Part shown: positions 1 to 7,334 of the stretch, in pieces
Layout of the letters: the number at the start of each line of letters is the position of its first letter
Numbering within the stretch: position 1 is the first letter of the stretch
Translations under genes and position numbers: made by a program
Notes under the pieces: model-generated
What the model was told of the DNA's origin: nothing
Databases searched by the model: none
What the model saw: the letters and a program-made list of their open reading frames with translations, nothing else
DNA from: Aquabacter spiritensis
GTDB lineage: Bacteria > Pseudomonadota > Alphaproteobacteria > Rhizobiales > Xanthobacteraceae
Direction: 5' to 3'
Length of the DNA: 64,000 nucleotides
Assembly: GCF_004346185.1 (NCBI RefSeq)
Contig: NZ_SMAI01000015.1
Span: forward strand, 62,001-126,000

Positions 1-229
1 CCGAGAGCAGGATGAATTCCTGCCGCGATCCGGTGCACATGTGTCCGGTGGCGGTGAGGAAATCGATCCCCGCCGCCCATTCCTCCTGGGTGGGGCGCAC
101 CTCGCGCACGAAGGCGTGCAGGTGGCGCACCAGCGCCTCGCTGATCTCTTTGATCCGCGGGTCCGGCGCGCCGGAGATGCGCTCCAGGACGGCGTCGGTG
201 ATGGTGAACTGGTTGAAGTTCCGCATCAT
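1..229 (-). CDS. Hydroxyquinol 1,2-dioxygenase, N-terminal part (cut by window edge)
   Basis: Only the first 76 codons lie in the window; the gene runs off the left edge. The visible protein opens MMRNFNQFTITDAVLERISG and continues through a helical segment ending near GHMCTGSRQEF. This matches the N-terminal dimerisation domain of intradiol ring-cleavage dioxygenases (catechol / hydroxyquinol 1,2-dioxygenases). The iron-binding Tyr/His residues lie outside the window. Maleylacetate reductase three genes upstream favours hydroxyquinol (1,2,4-trihydroxybenzene) as substrate, since maleylacetate is the product of that cleavage. AGGAGG lies just upstream of two tandem ATGs; spacing favours the second (226). 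The gap to the upstream dehydrogenase gene is 6 bp, so they are co-transcribed. The substrate assignment is inference. Confidence 0.8.
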   Translation of the reverse strand, partial: MMRNFNQFTITDAVLERISGAPDPRIKEISEALVRHLHAFVREVRPTQEEWAAGIDFLTATGHMCTGSRQEFILLS

Positions 230-235
230 AGCCTC

Positions 236-1144
236 CTATTTGCCGAGGTCCGGCTCGCCGAGCCCGGCCATCCATTCCGAGAGCCGCACCGTGGCGCTGA
301 AATCCGCCTCGCCTTCGCCGCGTCCGATGAGGGCGCCGTAGAGTTCCCGGGTCATGCTGGCGAGCGGCATGGACATCTCCGCCGCCTGCCCGGCCCCGAC
401 GATGAGGTCGAGATCCTTCGCCATCTGGCGGCAGGAGAAGGAGGAATTGAAATCGCGCTTGGCCAGGGTCGCGGCCTTGTAATGGACCATGGGCGAGCCC
501 ACGGCGCTGTCCTTCAGCACGTCGAGAATATCCTGCCAGCCGATATTGCCCTTGCGGCCGAGCACGATGCTCTCGCCCATCATGGCGGCGGAGACCGCGA
601 TCATGAGGTTCACCGAGAGCTTGGCGTAGCGGGCCTCCTCCGCCTCGCCGAGATATTTTTGCGCCCGCGTATAGGCGGTGAAGACCGGCAGCAGCGTGTC
701 GAACGCCGCGCGCGGGCCGGAGACGAAGCAGGTGAGGTTGCCGGTATGGGCAATGGAGGCATTGCCCGAGACCGGCGCGCGCAGATAGGCGATGCCGCGC
801 CCCTCCGCCGCCCGGCCCACCTGCGCGGAGATTTCCGGGCTCACGGTGGAGGTCTCCACCAGGATGGCACCGCGCCGCAAGGCGGAAAGCAGTCCGCCCT
901 CCGCCATGGTCACGGCAGCGAGGGCCTTGTCGTCGGGCAGCGAGGTGAAGACGATGTCGCTCTTGGCGGCGTCGGCCAGCGTCGCCACGGGCGAGACGCC
1001 CTTGCCGGCGGCGGTGGAGATGGCGCCCTGGTCGCGGTCAAAGCCGGAAAGGCGGAGCCCCTGCTCCACCATGCGCCCGGTAATGGGAAGGCCCATCTTG
1101 CCGAGGCCGACCCAGCTTATGCTTGGCGTCTCACCCATCTTCAT
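236..1144 (-). CDS. NAD(P)-dependent oxidoreductase, 3-hydroxyisobutyrate dehydrogenase family
   Basis: A 302-residue beta-hydroxyacid dehydrogenase of normal family length. The N-terminal Rossmann motif GLGKMG is at residues 13-18, the substrate-binding segment APVSGN at about 123-128 (usual form DAPVSGG), and the catalytic lysine is K175 with N179 four residues on. The family oxidises or reduces 3-hydroxyacids such as 3-hydroxyisobutyrate or tartronate semialdehyde with NAD(P). Its substrate here is unknown. It sits in the hydroxyquinol operon, 4 bp after the amidohydrolase and 6 bp before the dioxygenase. AGGGAG abuts the first ATG, so the second ATG (1138) with 6-nt spacing may be the true start. 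Confidence 0.85.
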   Translation of the reverse strand: MKMGETPSISWVGLGKMGLPITGRMVEQGLRLSGFDRDQGAISTAAGKGVSPVATLADAAKSDIVFTSLPDDKALAAVTMAEGGLLSALRRGAILVETSTVSPEISAQVGRAAEGRGIAYLRAPVSGNASIAHTGNLTCFVSGPRAAFDTLLPVFTAYTRAQKYLGEAEEARYAKLSVNLMIAVSAAMMGESIVLGRKGNIGWQDILDVLKDSAVGSPMVHYKAATLAKRDFNSSFSCRQMAKDLDLIVGAGQAAEMSMPLASMTRELYGALIGRGEGEADFSATVRLSEWMAGLGEPDLGK

Positions 1145-1148
1145 CTCC

Positions 1149-2513
1149 CTACGCGGCCGTTTGGCGAAGGCCGAGATCGTGCACGATGCGCGCGCCCGAG
1201 GCGGCCAGCTCGGCCAGCTTGGTGTCGAGGCCCGGATAATCGAGGCGCCCCGCCCGCTTTCTGAACCGGCCCGCGATCATCACCGCTTCGATGTCGCCGC
1301 GCCCGGCCTGCATGACCACGGTGGCCACCGGGTCGTGCACCGGCTGGAGGTGCAGCGACCGCGCATCGACCAGCACGATGTCCGCCTGCTTGCCCGGCGT
1401 GAGCGAGCCGATGCGGTGTTCCTGGCGCAGCATGCGCGCACCCTCAACGGTGATCCAGGAAAGAGCCTGACGCACACGCACCGTTGACGTCGCCGGGATG
1501 GCGCCCGTCGCGGCGCGGCTTTTGGCATTGTCCAGCGCCCGCTGGGTGGCAAGCGCAATGCGCGCGACACCCAGCATGTCGCCGGCCAGAACAGATTCGA
1601 TGTCGACGCCCACCGAAGGCGCGGCGCCCAACGCCAAGAGGCGGCCGGTGACCGGGAAGCCGTGGCCCTGGCTCATCTCATTTTCCGGCGTCGCGGAGAA
1701 ACTGGCGCCGCAGGCGACCAGCCGGGCGAACAGGTCGTCGGACAGGTCGTTGCCATGGACGATATTGATCGAGCGATCCACCAGCCCCTCGTCCAGCAGC
1801 GTCTCCCAGGCGCCCGGCGTCTTCGCCGGCCCGCCGCCCTGGTGCATGGAGGTGACAAGGCCGAACTCCTGCGCGAGGCGGAAATCGGAGAGCGCCACGG
1901 GCAGCGTGGAATAATGCGGGCCGAGAATGGCGAGGCCGAGGGTCATCAGCCCCTCATCGCTGGAGAAACGCCCGCGCCGCAGGCGCTCCACCTCGTGGCG
2001 GGGGTGCGGCACCTCGGAGAAATGCGGCTCGCCGGGCTTGGGATCAGGCTTGGGCGAGCCGTGGAAGAAGGCGGCGCGGATGCCGCTTTCCGCGAGGGCC
2101 TCCACGGCCGCATCCGTGTGGTCCGGCGTCGGGTTGTTGTGGCACCAGTCCACCAGGGTCGTGGCGCCGGCATCGATCTGGCCGAGCGCGCCCACCAGGG
2201 TCGCGATGCCGATATCCTCGGGCCGGAAGCGGGTGGCGAGGCCCGCATGCACCCAGCGGAAATATTCCAGCAGCGTCCAGTCCGCCGCGAGCCCGCGCAG
2301 GCCGGTCTGCCATGTGTGCATATGCGCGTTGATGAGTCCCGGAATGGCGATGCGCCCCGCCGCATCCACGCGCTCGGCGTCTGGCGCCGCGATATGCGGC
2401 GCGATGGCGGCGATGCGCTCGCCCACCACCAGGATGTCGCCGCGCGCGAGATCGCCGACCGTGTCGTCCATGGAGACGATGGTGGCGCCGGAGATGAGGA
2501 TGGGGCGCACCAT
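1149..2513 (-). CDS. Amidohydrolase family protein (deaminase / chlorohydrolase type)
   Basis: A 454-residue metal-dependent hydrolase of the cytosine deaminase / SAH deaminase / TrzA branch. The metal ligands can be followed: HMH at residues 64-66, H224 in SMHQGG, H253 in NIVHGND and D304 in GVDIES. The N- and C-terminal beta-sandwich pieces of imidazolone-type hydrolases flank the barrel. The family deaminates or dechlorinates N-heterocycles or cleaves C-N bonds in water. The gene is 3 bp from maleylacetate reductase and 4 bp from the dehydrogenase, so it belongs to the operon. A deaminase is not a standard step of the hydroxyquinol pathway, which hints that the physiological substrate carries nitrogen; this is inference. 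Confidence 0.82.
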   Translation of the reverse strand: MVRPILISGATIVSMDDTVGDLARGDILVVGERIAAIAPHIAAPDAERVDAAGRIAIPGLINAHMHTWQTGLRGLAADWTLLEYFRWVHAGLATRFRPEDIGIATLVGALGQIDAGATTLVDWCHNNPTPDHTDAAVEALAESGIRAAFFHGSPKPDPKPGEPHFSEVPHPRHEVERLRRGRFSSDEGLMTLGLAILGPHYSTLPVALSDFRLAQEFGLVTSMHQGGGPAKTPGAWETLLDEGLVDRSINIVHGNDLSDDLFARLVACGASFSATPENEMSQGHGFPVTGRLLALGAAPSVGVDIESVLAGDMLGVARIALATQRALDNAKSRAATGAIPATSTVRVRQALSWITVEGARMLRQEHRIGSLTPGKQADIVLVDARSLHLQPVHDPVATVVMQAGRGDIEAVMIAGRFRKRAGRLDYPGLDTKLAELAASGARIVHDLGLRQTAA

Positions 2514-2516
2514 GGC

Positions 2517-3599
2517 TCAGGCCGCCCGTTGCGCGGGGGCGCCGGGCCGCTCGCCGGCATAGGCGCGGGCGATCAGGTCGCGGACGGCGTCGCGCGCGAT
2601 GGGGCGCGGGTTCCAATACGGCTTCTCGACGGCGATGTCTGCCGCCCGCTCGATGCCGTCCGCCGGCATGCCGATCTGCGAAAGGGCTTGCGGCACGCCC
2701 AAGGCCCGCACCAGATCGAACAGGCCCCGTGCCGCGTCCGGAGCACCCAGCGCGCGGGTGATGGCCGCCATGGCCTCGGGCGCCGCGGCGGCGTTGTAGG
2801 CCACCGCGTGGGGGAGGACGATGGTGTGGGTTTCGGCATGGGGCAGGTTGAACGAGCCGCCGAGCGCGTGGCAGAGCTTGTGGTGCAGCGCCATGCCCAC
2901 CGCCCCCAGCACGCAGCCGCACAGCCACGCTCCGTAAAGCGCCTTGGTGCGCGCCTCCACATTGTGGGGCTCGTGGACCAGGATGGGCAGCGCATCCGCC
3001 AGCGTCCGGATGCCATCCTCGGCCATCAGCGAGATGACCGGGTTCCGGTCCTGCGCATAGAGCCCCTCCACCGCATGGGCGATGGCGTTGACGCCGGAGG
3101 TGGCGGAGAGCGCCGGCGGCAAAGTCAGGGTGAGGTCGACGTCGTAGATGACGGATTCGGGCAGCACATCCAGGGACCTGATGGTGGTCTTCAGCCCGTC
3201 CTTGGTTTCGCCGAGGATGGGGGTCATCTCCGAGCCCGCATAGGTGGTGGGGATACACACCTGCTTCACTCCGGTGCGCAGCGCGAGTGCCTTGCCGAGC
3301 CCCGTGGTGGAGCCCCCGCCCAGCGCCACCACGCAGGTGGCATCGGAGGATTTCAGCGCGTCCAGCGCCGCGTCGGTCACATCCGTCGGCGTGTGCATGG
3401 CCGCGCCGGGGAAGACGCCCGCGAATGCGCTGCCCAGCAACGCGCCGATGCGCCGGCCTTCGGTCTCCTGCTGGGGCGTGGTGAGCACCAGCGCGCGGGT
3501 CGCGCCCAGATGCGCCACTTCGGCGCCGACCGCCGAGACCATGCCGCGCCCGAACCGGACCCGGATGGGCAGCGCCTCATAAATGAATGTGTCCATCAT
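2517..3599 (-). CDS. Maleylacetate reductase
   Basis: A 360-residue iron-alcohol-dehydrogenase-fold protein of the length typical for maleylacetate reductases. It starts MMDTFIYEALPIRVRFG, the characteristic family opening, has the nucleotide-binding GGGSTTG at residues 94-100, and the later segments PTTYAGSEMTP and HKLCHALGG expected of the family. The enzyme reduces maleylacetate to 3-oxoadipate with NAD(P)H, the step after intradiol cleavage of hydroxyquinol. It lies in a tight left-reading operon with the hydroxyquinol dioxygenase. The ribosome-binding site before the tandem ATGs is weak. Confidence 0.92.
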   Translation of the reverse strand: MMDTFIYEALPIRVRFGRGMVSAVGAEVAHLGATRALVLTTPQQETEGRRIGALLGSAFAGVFPGAAMHTPTDVTDAALDALKSSDATCVVALGGGSTTGLGKALALRTGVKQVCIPTTYAGSEMTPILGETKDGLKTTIRSLDVLPESVIYDVDLTLTLPPALSATSGVNAIAHAVEGLYAQDRNPVISLMAEDGIRTLADALPILVHEPHNVEARTKALYGAWLCGCVLGAVGMALHHKLCHALGGSFNLPHAETHTIVLPHAVAYNAAAAPEAMAAITRALGAPDAARGLFDLVRALGVPQALSQIGMPADGIERAADIAVEKPYWNPRPIARDAVRDLIARAYAGERPGAPAQRAA

Positions 3600-3647
3600 C
3601 CGTTCGTCCCCGTGGCGGGTGCGGCCCGAAGGCCGCGCCGAGGAAAA

Positions 3648-3974
3648 TCAGCCGCGCACGCTTGCCTCGATGGCGTAGTCCACCTGAAACCGCGCGGTGC
3701 GCAGGTCGCCCAGCTCCTGGCGCACCCGCAAATGCTCGGGATGGGTGGCATAGGCTTGGAGATGGGCGGCGTCCGTGAACTCGGTCACCAGCACCACGTC
3801 GCAGGCATAGTCCACGTCGGAGACGTCCACGCCCACCTCGATATGGTTCAGCCCGTCGATGCGGCCCTTCAGCCCCTCGAACGCGGTCTTGACCTTGAGG
3901 CGTGCCGCAGCGCGCTCCTCTGCGGTTTCACCACGCAGGCGCCACATGACGATATGCCTGACGGGACCGGACAT
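3648..3974 (-). CDS. Dabb (stress-responsive A/B barrel) domain protein
   Basis: A 108-residue dimeric alpha-beta barrel protein (MSGPVRHIVMWRLRG, then AFEGLKGRIDGL, and HPEHLRVRQEL near the end), the full length of a single Dabb domain. Family members include small cyclases, isomerases and dehydratases, and many of unknown role are found in aromatic-catabolic operons. The start at 3974 is chosen because GAGGAA lies 8 nt upstream and the conserved domain begins immediately; longer readings run into the divergent promoter and the lysR gene. It is the first gene of the hydroxyquinol operon, 48 bp before maleylacetate reductase. Its function here is unknown. Confidence 0.85.
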   Translation of the reverse strand: MSGPVRHIVMWRLRGETAEERAAARLKVKTAFEGLKGRIDGLNHIEVGVDVSDVDYACDVVLVTEFTDAAHLQAYATHPEHLRVRQELGDLRTARFQVDYAIEASVRG

Positions 3975-4082
3975 CCGGCGTTCCTCACCCAAATTGGTTC
4001 TTTGTTGGCGAAGAGTTTTGGCTTGCGGGACGCGGAAATAAACACGTATTTTTGCAACGGTCTTTTCCACTAGGCGGAAAAA
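3975..4082. promoter_or_regulatory. Divergent promoter region between lysR-type gene and hydroxyquinol operon
   Basis: This 108-bp AT-richer stretch separates the left-reading Dabb-led operon from the right-reading LysR regulator. Such an arrangement normally holds both promoters and the LysR binding sites. I could not fix a convincing T-N11-A site or -35/-10 pair by eye. Confidence 0.5.
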
Positions 4083-4997
4083 TTGGATCGCCTCACCCAA
4101 ATCGAGGTCTTCGTGAAGACCGCAGAACTCGGCAGCCTGTCGCGCGCCGCCGAAGTGCTGGGCATGTCCAACGCCGCGGCGAGCCGTCACCTCGCCGCAC
4201 TCGAGGAACGCCTCTCCGCCCGCCTCATCGAGCGCAACACCCGCCGCCTCTGGCTGACCGAGGCGGGGCAGGAATTTCTCCAGCGCAGCAGCGCTGTCTT
4301 GAACGAACTGACCGACGCGGAAGAGGCCATCAATGCGCGCACCCTCTCCCCCACGGGCCTGCTGCGGGTGACGAGCTCGCTCTCTTTCGCACTGATCTAT
4401 CTCGCGCCCATGCTTCCGGCGTTCCGCGCCCTCTATCCCAAGCTGAACGTTCATATCGCGGCGGCGAACCGCTATCCCGATTTCATCGAGGCGGGCATAG
4501 ACGTCGCCATTCGCACCCGCCTGCACGAGCCGGACACCAACATCATCGTGCGGCGCCTCGGCCGCATGCGCCGCGTGCTTGCCGCCTCTCCCGCTTATCT
4601 CGAACGTTGCGGCATGCCCAAGGAGCCCGCCGACCTTACCCGCCACGACATGCTGGTCTACAACCTCGCCGCCGATCCCTTCTCGCTGCGCCTCACCAAG
4701 GGCGACATCGAGCGCATCGTGCGCATCTCCGGCGCGCTCGACAGCAATGACGGGCAGATCATCCGCGAGGCGGCGCTCCACGGCCTCGGCATCCTCATCC
4801 AGCCGCTCTACATCGTGCAGGGAGACATCGAGGCGGGAACCCTCGTGCCGGTGCTGCTGGACTGGGACCTGCCCATGCTCACCATGAACATCGCGTACCA
4901 GAACCGGGTGCAGCTCCCCGCCAAGATCCGCGTGTTCACGGACTTCCTGGTGAACTATGTGCGGAAGAATTCGAGCAGCCAGATCTGGGCGGGATAG
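4083..4997 (+). CDS. LysR-family transcriptional regulator
   Basis: A 304-residue regulator. The N-terminal winged helix (LTQIEVFVKTAELGSLSRAA, then NAAASRHLAALEERL) covers residues 1-60, and the periplasmic-binding-protein-like effector domain covers about 90-300. The start codon is TTG at 4083, preceded by AGGCGG at 7 nt; no ATG fits the conserved N-terminus. It is divergent from the hydroxyquinol operon and probably activates it in response to a pathway intermediate, and may also serve the Rieske operon that converges on it. The target is inferred from position. Confidence 0.9.
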   Translation: MDRLTQIEVFVKTAELGSLSRAAEVLGMSNAAASRHLAALEERLSARLIERNTRRLWLTEAGQEFLQRSSAVLNELTDAEEAINARTLSPTGLLRVTSSLSFALIYLAPMLPAFRALYPKLNVHIAAANRYPDFIEAGIDVAIRTRLHEPDTNIIVRRLGRMRRVLAASPAYLERCGMPKEPADLTRHDMLVYNLAADPFSLRLTKGDIERIVRISGALDSNDGQIIREAALHGLGILIQPLYIVQGDIEAGTLVPVLLDWDLPMLTMNIAYQNRVQLPAKIRVFTDFLVNYVRKNSSSQIWAG

Positions 4998-5195
4998 GCG
5001 GCAGCATTTCCGCCGAAGACCCGGCGTCGGAGGACGGTCATGCCTCGGCTAAGATCTCTCCCTTTTCCTTCAATACGTTCCGCCTGAAGAGCCGGTTTGC
5101 AAACTCACGGGCGGGCGTTTCTGCGGGCGAGATTGCCGCCATGGCAACGAGGATCACGTGTCGTAATATTCATTCTAAAATTTTGTTTTGATGTA

Positions 5196-5214
5196 TTGAT
5201 TTATACGAAATCAA
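5196..5214. terminator. AT-rich inverted repeat between convergent genes
   Basis: TTGATTT and AAATCAA form perfect 7-bp arms around a 5-nt loop, just beyond the stop codon of the last gene of the Rieske operon and inside the 219-bp gap to the convergent lysR gene. It could end the left-reading transcript, but there is no clean U-tract, and a protein-binding site is also possible. Confidence 0.35.
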
Positions 5215-5216
5215 GT

Positions 5217-5633
5217 TTAGCCCCAAAGGGGGTGCCGCGGTGTGAGAAAGTCGTCGGTGAACTCTCCGCGAGAAATCTTGACGGGAATTTCTCCCTCCAC
5301 GCCGAGTTCGAAGATATCCGAGCCTGAGCGGTTCGTCGGCGCGGTGAGGGCCTCCAGGCGCAAGGCGATCTGCGTCGCCTGCCACGCATTGAGCCGCCAT
5401 TCGAAGCCGTCCGCTCCCTGGCGCAGGCCGTATCGCCGATCGTCGTCGCTTTCGGGAACAAGAACCAGCGGCGACCGCCCCATAGCTCCCGCGATGCGCT
5501 CGTGCACGGTGATGGGTTTCAGTTCCCGAGAGAAGACCCGAAGCAGGCCGGCCAGCGCCGTAAGATCCTTCACGTCTCCTAGCACCAGGAAGACCGGATG
5601 AAAATCGCTGGGCATGTGGGCGAAGCGCAGCAT
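5217..5633 (-). CDS. Hypothetical protein at the end of the Rieske oxygenase operon
   Basis: A 138-residue soluble protein that I do not recognise. It begins MLRFAHMPSDFHPVFLVLGD, has a basic and hydrophobic middle (RVFSRELKPITVHERIAG) and an acidic C-terminal half, ends TPRHPLWG, and has no signal peptide or membrane segment. It is the last gene of the operon, 36 bp after the 67-residue gene. Its composition and codon use resemble the flanking oxygenase genes, which supports its being real. An accessory or assembly role for the oxygenase is a guess from position only. Confidence 0.6.
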   Translation of the reverse strand: MLRFAHMPSDFHPVFLVLGDVKDLTALAGLLRVFSRELKPITVHERIAGAMGRSPLVLVPESDDDRRYGLRQGADGFEWRLNAWQATQIALRLEALTAPTNRSGSDIFELGVEGEIPVKISRGEFTDDFLTPRHPLWG

Positions 5634-5669
5634 GTCGTCCTCTCGCGGGCTCGGGAATGAAGGTGGGCG

Positions 5670-5873
5670 TCAGCCGGCGGGCGTGAGCAGGCGCACGATG
5701 TCCTGGGCATGGCAGAGCTGCGGCTCCTCAGAGGGATCGGGCTCCGCCGTCGCGGTCTCAAGCGTGCGCACCTCCACCCACATGCCGTCTTCCATGTTCG
5801 CCACCACCTGCGCGAATTCCCCTTCGCGCAGCTGCAGCCGGTCTCCCGGCTTGAGATCGAGCATGTTGATCAT
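5670..5873 (-). CDS. Small hypothetical protein in the Rieske oxygenase operon
   Basis: A 67-residue acidic protein, MINMLDLKPGDRLQLREGEF then AQVVANMEDGMWVEVRTLE. The pattern of short strands resembles a small SH3-like or KOW-like barrel, but I cannot assign a family. It lies 32 bp after the beta-subunit gene and 36 bp before the next small gene in the same direction. AGGACAGTCC precedes the ATG. Its place between oxygenase genes suggests a function tied to the complex; nothing in the sequence proves it. Confidence 0.55.
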   Translation of the reverse strand: MINMLDLKPGDRLQLREGEFAQVVANMEDGMWVEVRTLETATAEPDPSEEPQLCHAQDIVRLLTPAG

Positions 5874-5905
5874 GGACTGTCCTCCCGGCTGGTTGTTCTT
5901 GCGCG

Positions 5906-6496
5906 TCAGAAGAAAATGGTGAGGTTCTTTGCCAGAAGGATATTCTGGTCGAGGATAATCTCACGGCGTGCCACCTTGAAGCCGTTCGCCGTCCGGCGCA
6001 GCGTGTCGTAGCGTTTGCCGACGAAGAAATAGGTCTCGTACTCGACCCGGTTCTGATAGACGAGGAAGCGCGAGCGCACCTCCACCTCTTCGCCCGTCGG
6101 CGCATCGGGCCGCACGCCGACCACCTGCACGTTGCTTACCATATGGCAGACCCGCGAGAGCGGTTCTTCCGCGTAGTGCACGCCGGTGAGAATCTGCTCT
6201 ACGCGTTTGGTCAACGTCCATTTGTCCTCGTCGAACCAGCTTATGCCGACACCGAGCTTGGTGTTTTCACGCTCGGCGTGCTGGCCGAACTTCACGTTGC
6301 GGCGGATGGGCATGAAATAGACGATGTCCTCCGCCAGGAGGTTGAGCCAATCCTTGAACCGACGCTCGTCGAGCAGATCCGCCTCCATGTAGAGGAAATC
6401 CTCCACGTCGGCTTTCAGACGATAATAGTCGGCGTTGCGGGCGAGCGGGGCTGGCGTCTCGACGGGAGCCGGCGCCTCGGCGCTGGTGATGGTCAT
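5906..6496 (-). CDS. Aromatic-ring-hydroxylating dioxygenase, beta subunit
   Basis: A 196-residue NTF2-like (cystatin-fold) small subunit. After a Pro/Ala-rich leader of about 20 residues come DVEDFLYMEADLLDERRFKD and WLNLLAEDIVYFMPIRRN, the usual opening of these subunits, followed by SRVCHMVSNVQV. Beta subunits carry no cofactor; they brace the alpha3beta3 hexamer. AAGGAG lies 9 nt before the ATG. It follows the SDR gene by 28 bp and shares the operon with the matching alpha subunit, ferredoxin and reductase. Closest in style to benzoate / cinnamate-type oxygenase small subunits; the substrate is not decided. Confidence 0.9.
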   Translation of the reverse strand: MTITSAEAPAPVETPAPLARNADYYRLKADVEDFLYMEADLLDERRFKDWLNLLAEDIVYFMPIRRNVKFGQHAERENTKLGVGISWFDEDKWTLTKRVEQILTGVHYAEEPLSRVCHMVSNVQVVGVRPDAPTGEEVEVRSRFLVYQNRVEYETYFFVGKRYDTLRRTANGFKVARREIILDQNILLAKNLTIFF

Positions 6497-6524
6497 GGTT
6501 GGGTTCTCCTTGGCTGGCGCGACA

Positions 6525-7334
6525 TCAGGATTGCGCGGGCTTGGCCGGGACGGGCCCGCCCTGGTGGGCGAAGCAGCCCACGTCGATCACGGTGCCGGAG
6601 AGGGTTTCCGCCTCCGGGCTCAGCAGGAAGGCGCAGACATTGGCGACGTCATCCCCGGTCACGGGCCGGCCGGCGGCTGATCCCACCGCCCCCTTGCCGA
6701 ACAGATGGGCGTTCTCTCCCATGCGGCCGAGGCTCATGCCGGTGATGATGCCGCCGCCGCCGGGAACGACCGTGTTCACCCGTACCCGCTGATGCAGATG
6801 GTCGTAGGCGAGCGCGGCGCTCAGGGCGAGGAGGCCGCCTTTGCTGGTGCTGTAGGCGGCCATGTTGGGCTTTCCCCAGCCGGCGCCGGAGCCGATATTG
6901 ACGATGGCGCCGCCGCCCGCCGCGATCATGTGCGGCAGCACCGCGCGCGCGGTGAGATAGGGCCCGCGCAGGTTCACGGCGCAGATGCGATCGAACATGG
7001 CCTCGTCGGTGTCCAGTACCGTGCCCAAGGGGCCAATGGCGGCGTTGTTGACGAGCCCGTGGATGGTGCCGAAGCGCGCCAGCGCCCGCTCGGTCACACG
7101 GGCCACGTCGCCAGCGCAGGAGACGTCCGCCTCCATGAGCTCGGCATCCAGGCCCTCGCCGTCCATCACCGCGCGTAGCTCGGCGATGCCGCTCGCCGCG
7201 GTGCTTGAGACCTGTGGCGCCTCAAGGCCGAAGGCCACCACGCCGTAACCGCGGCGCGCCAGCCCCAGCGTGATAGCGCGCCCGATGCCGAAGGTGCCGC
7301 CGGTGACGATGACGGCCTTGTGCTTGTCGTTCAT
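6525..7334 (-). CDS. Short-chain dehydrogenase (probable dihydrodiol dehydrogenase)
   Basis: A 269-residue classical SDR: cofactor motif TGGTFGIG at residues 11-18, NNAA at 97-100, catalytic S149, Y161 and K165 (YSTSK). In ring-hydroxylating operons such an enzyme oxidises the cis-dihydrodiol made by the dioxygenase to a catechol, using NAD+. The start codon overlaps the stop of the alpha-subunit gene by 4 bp (ATGA), a sign of coupled translation. The dihydrodiol role is inferred from this context; the SDR family itself is broad. Confidence 0.88.
   Translation of the reverse strand: MNDKHKAVIVTGGTFGIGRAITLGLARRGYGVVAFGLEAPQVSSTAASGIAELRAVMDGEGLDAELMEADVSCAGDVARVTERALARFGTIHGLVNNAAIGPLGTVLDTDEAMFDRICAVNLRGPYLTARAVLPHMIAAGGGAIVNIGSGAGWGKPNMAAYSTSKGGLLALSAALAYDHLHQRVRVNTVVPGGGGIITGMSLGRMGENAHLFGKGAVGSAAGRPVTGDDVANVCAFLLSPEAETLSGTVIDVGCFAHQGGPVPAKPAQS

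Noticed and set aside
1662-4073. An 803-codon open frame on the plus strand
   Set aside because: It lies opposite the amidohydrolase, maleylacetate reductase and Dabb genes, has no family features and reflects the high GC content. Similar antisense frames at 18867-20495, 51683-54094, 53647-54789 and 61251-63608 were dropped for the same reason.
4998-5195. A small gene in the gap between lysR and the Rieske operon
   Set aside because: The only frames here run into the convergent gene or lack a start with a ribosome-binding site.
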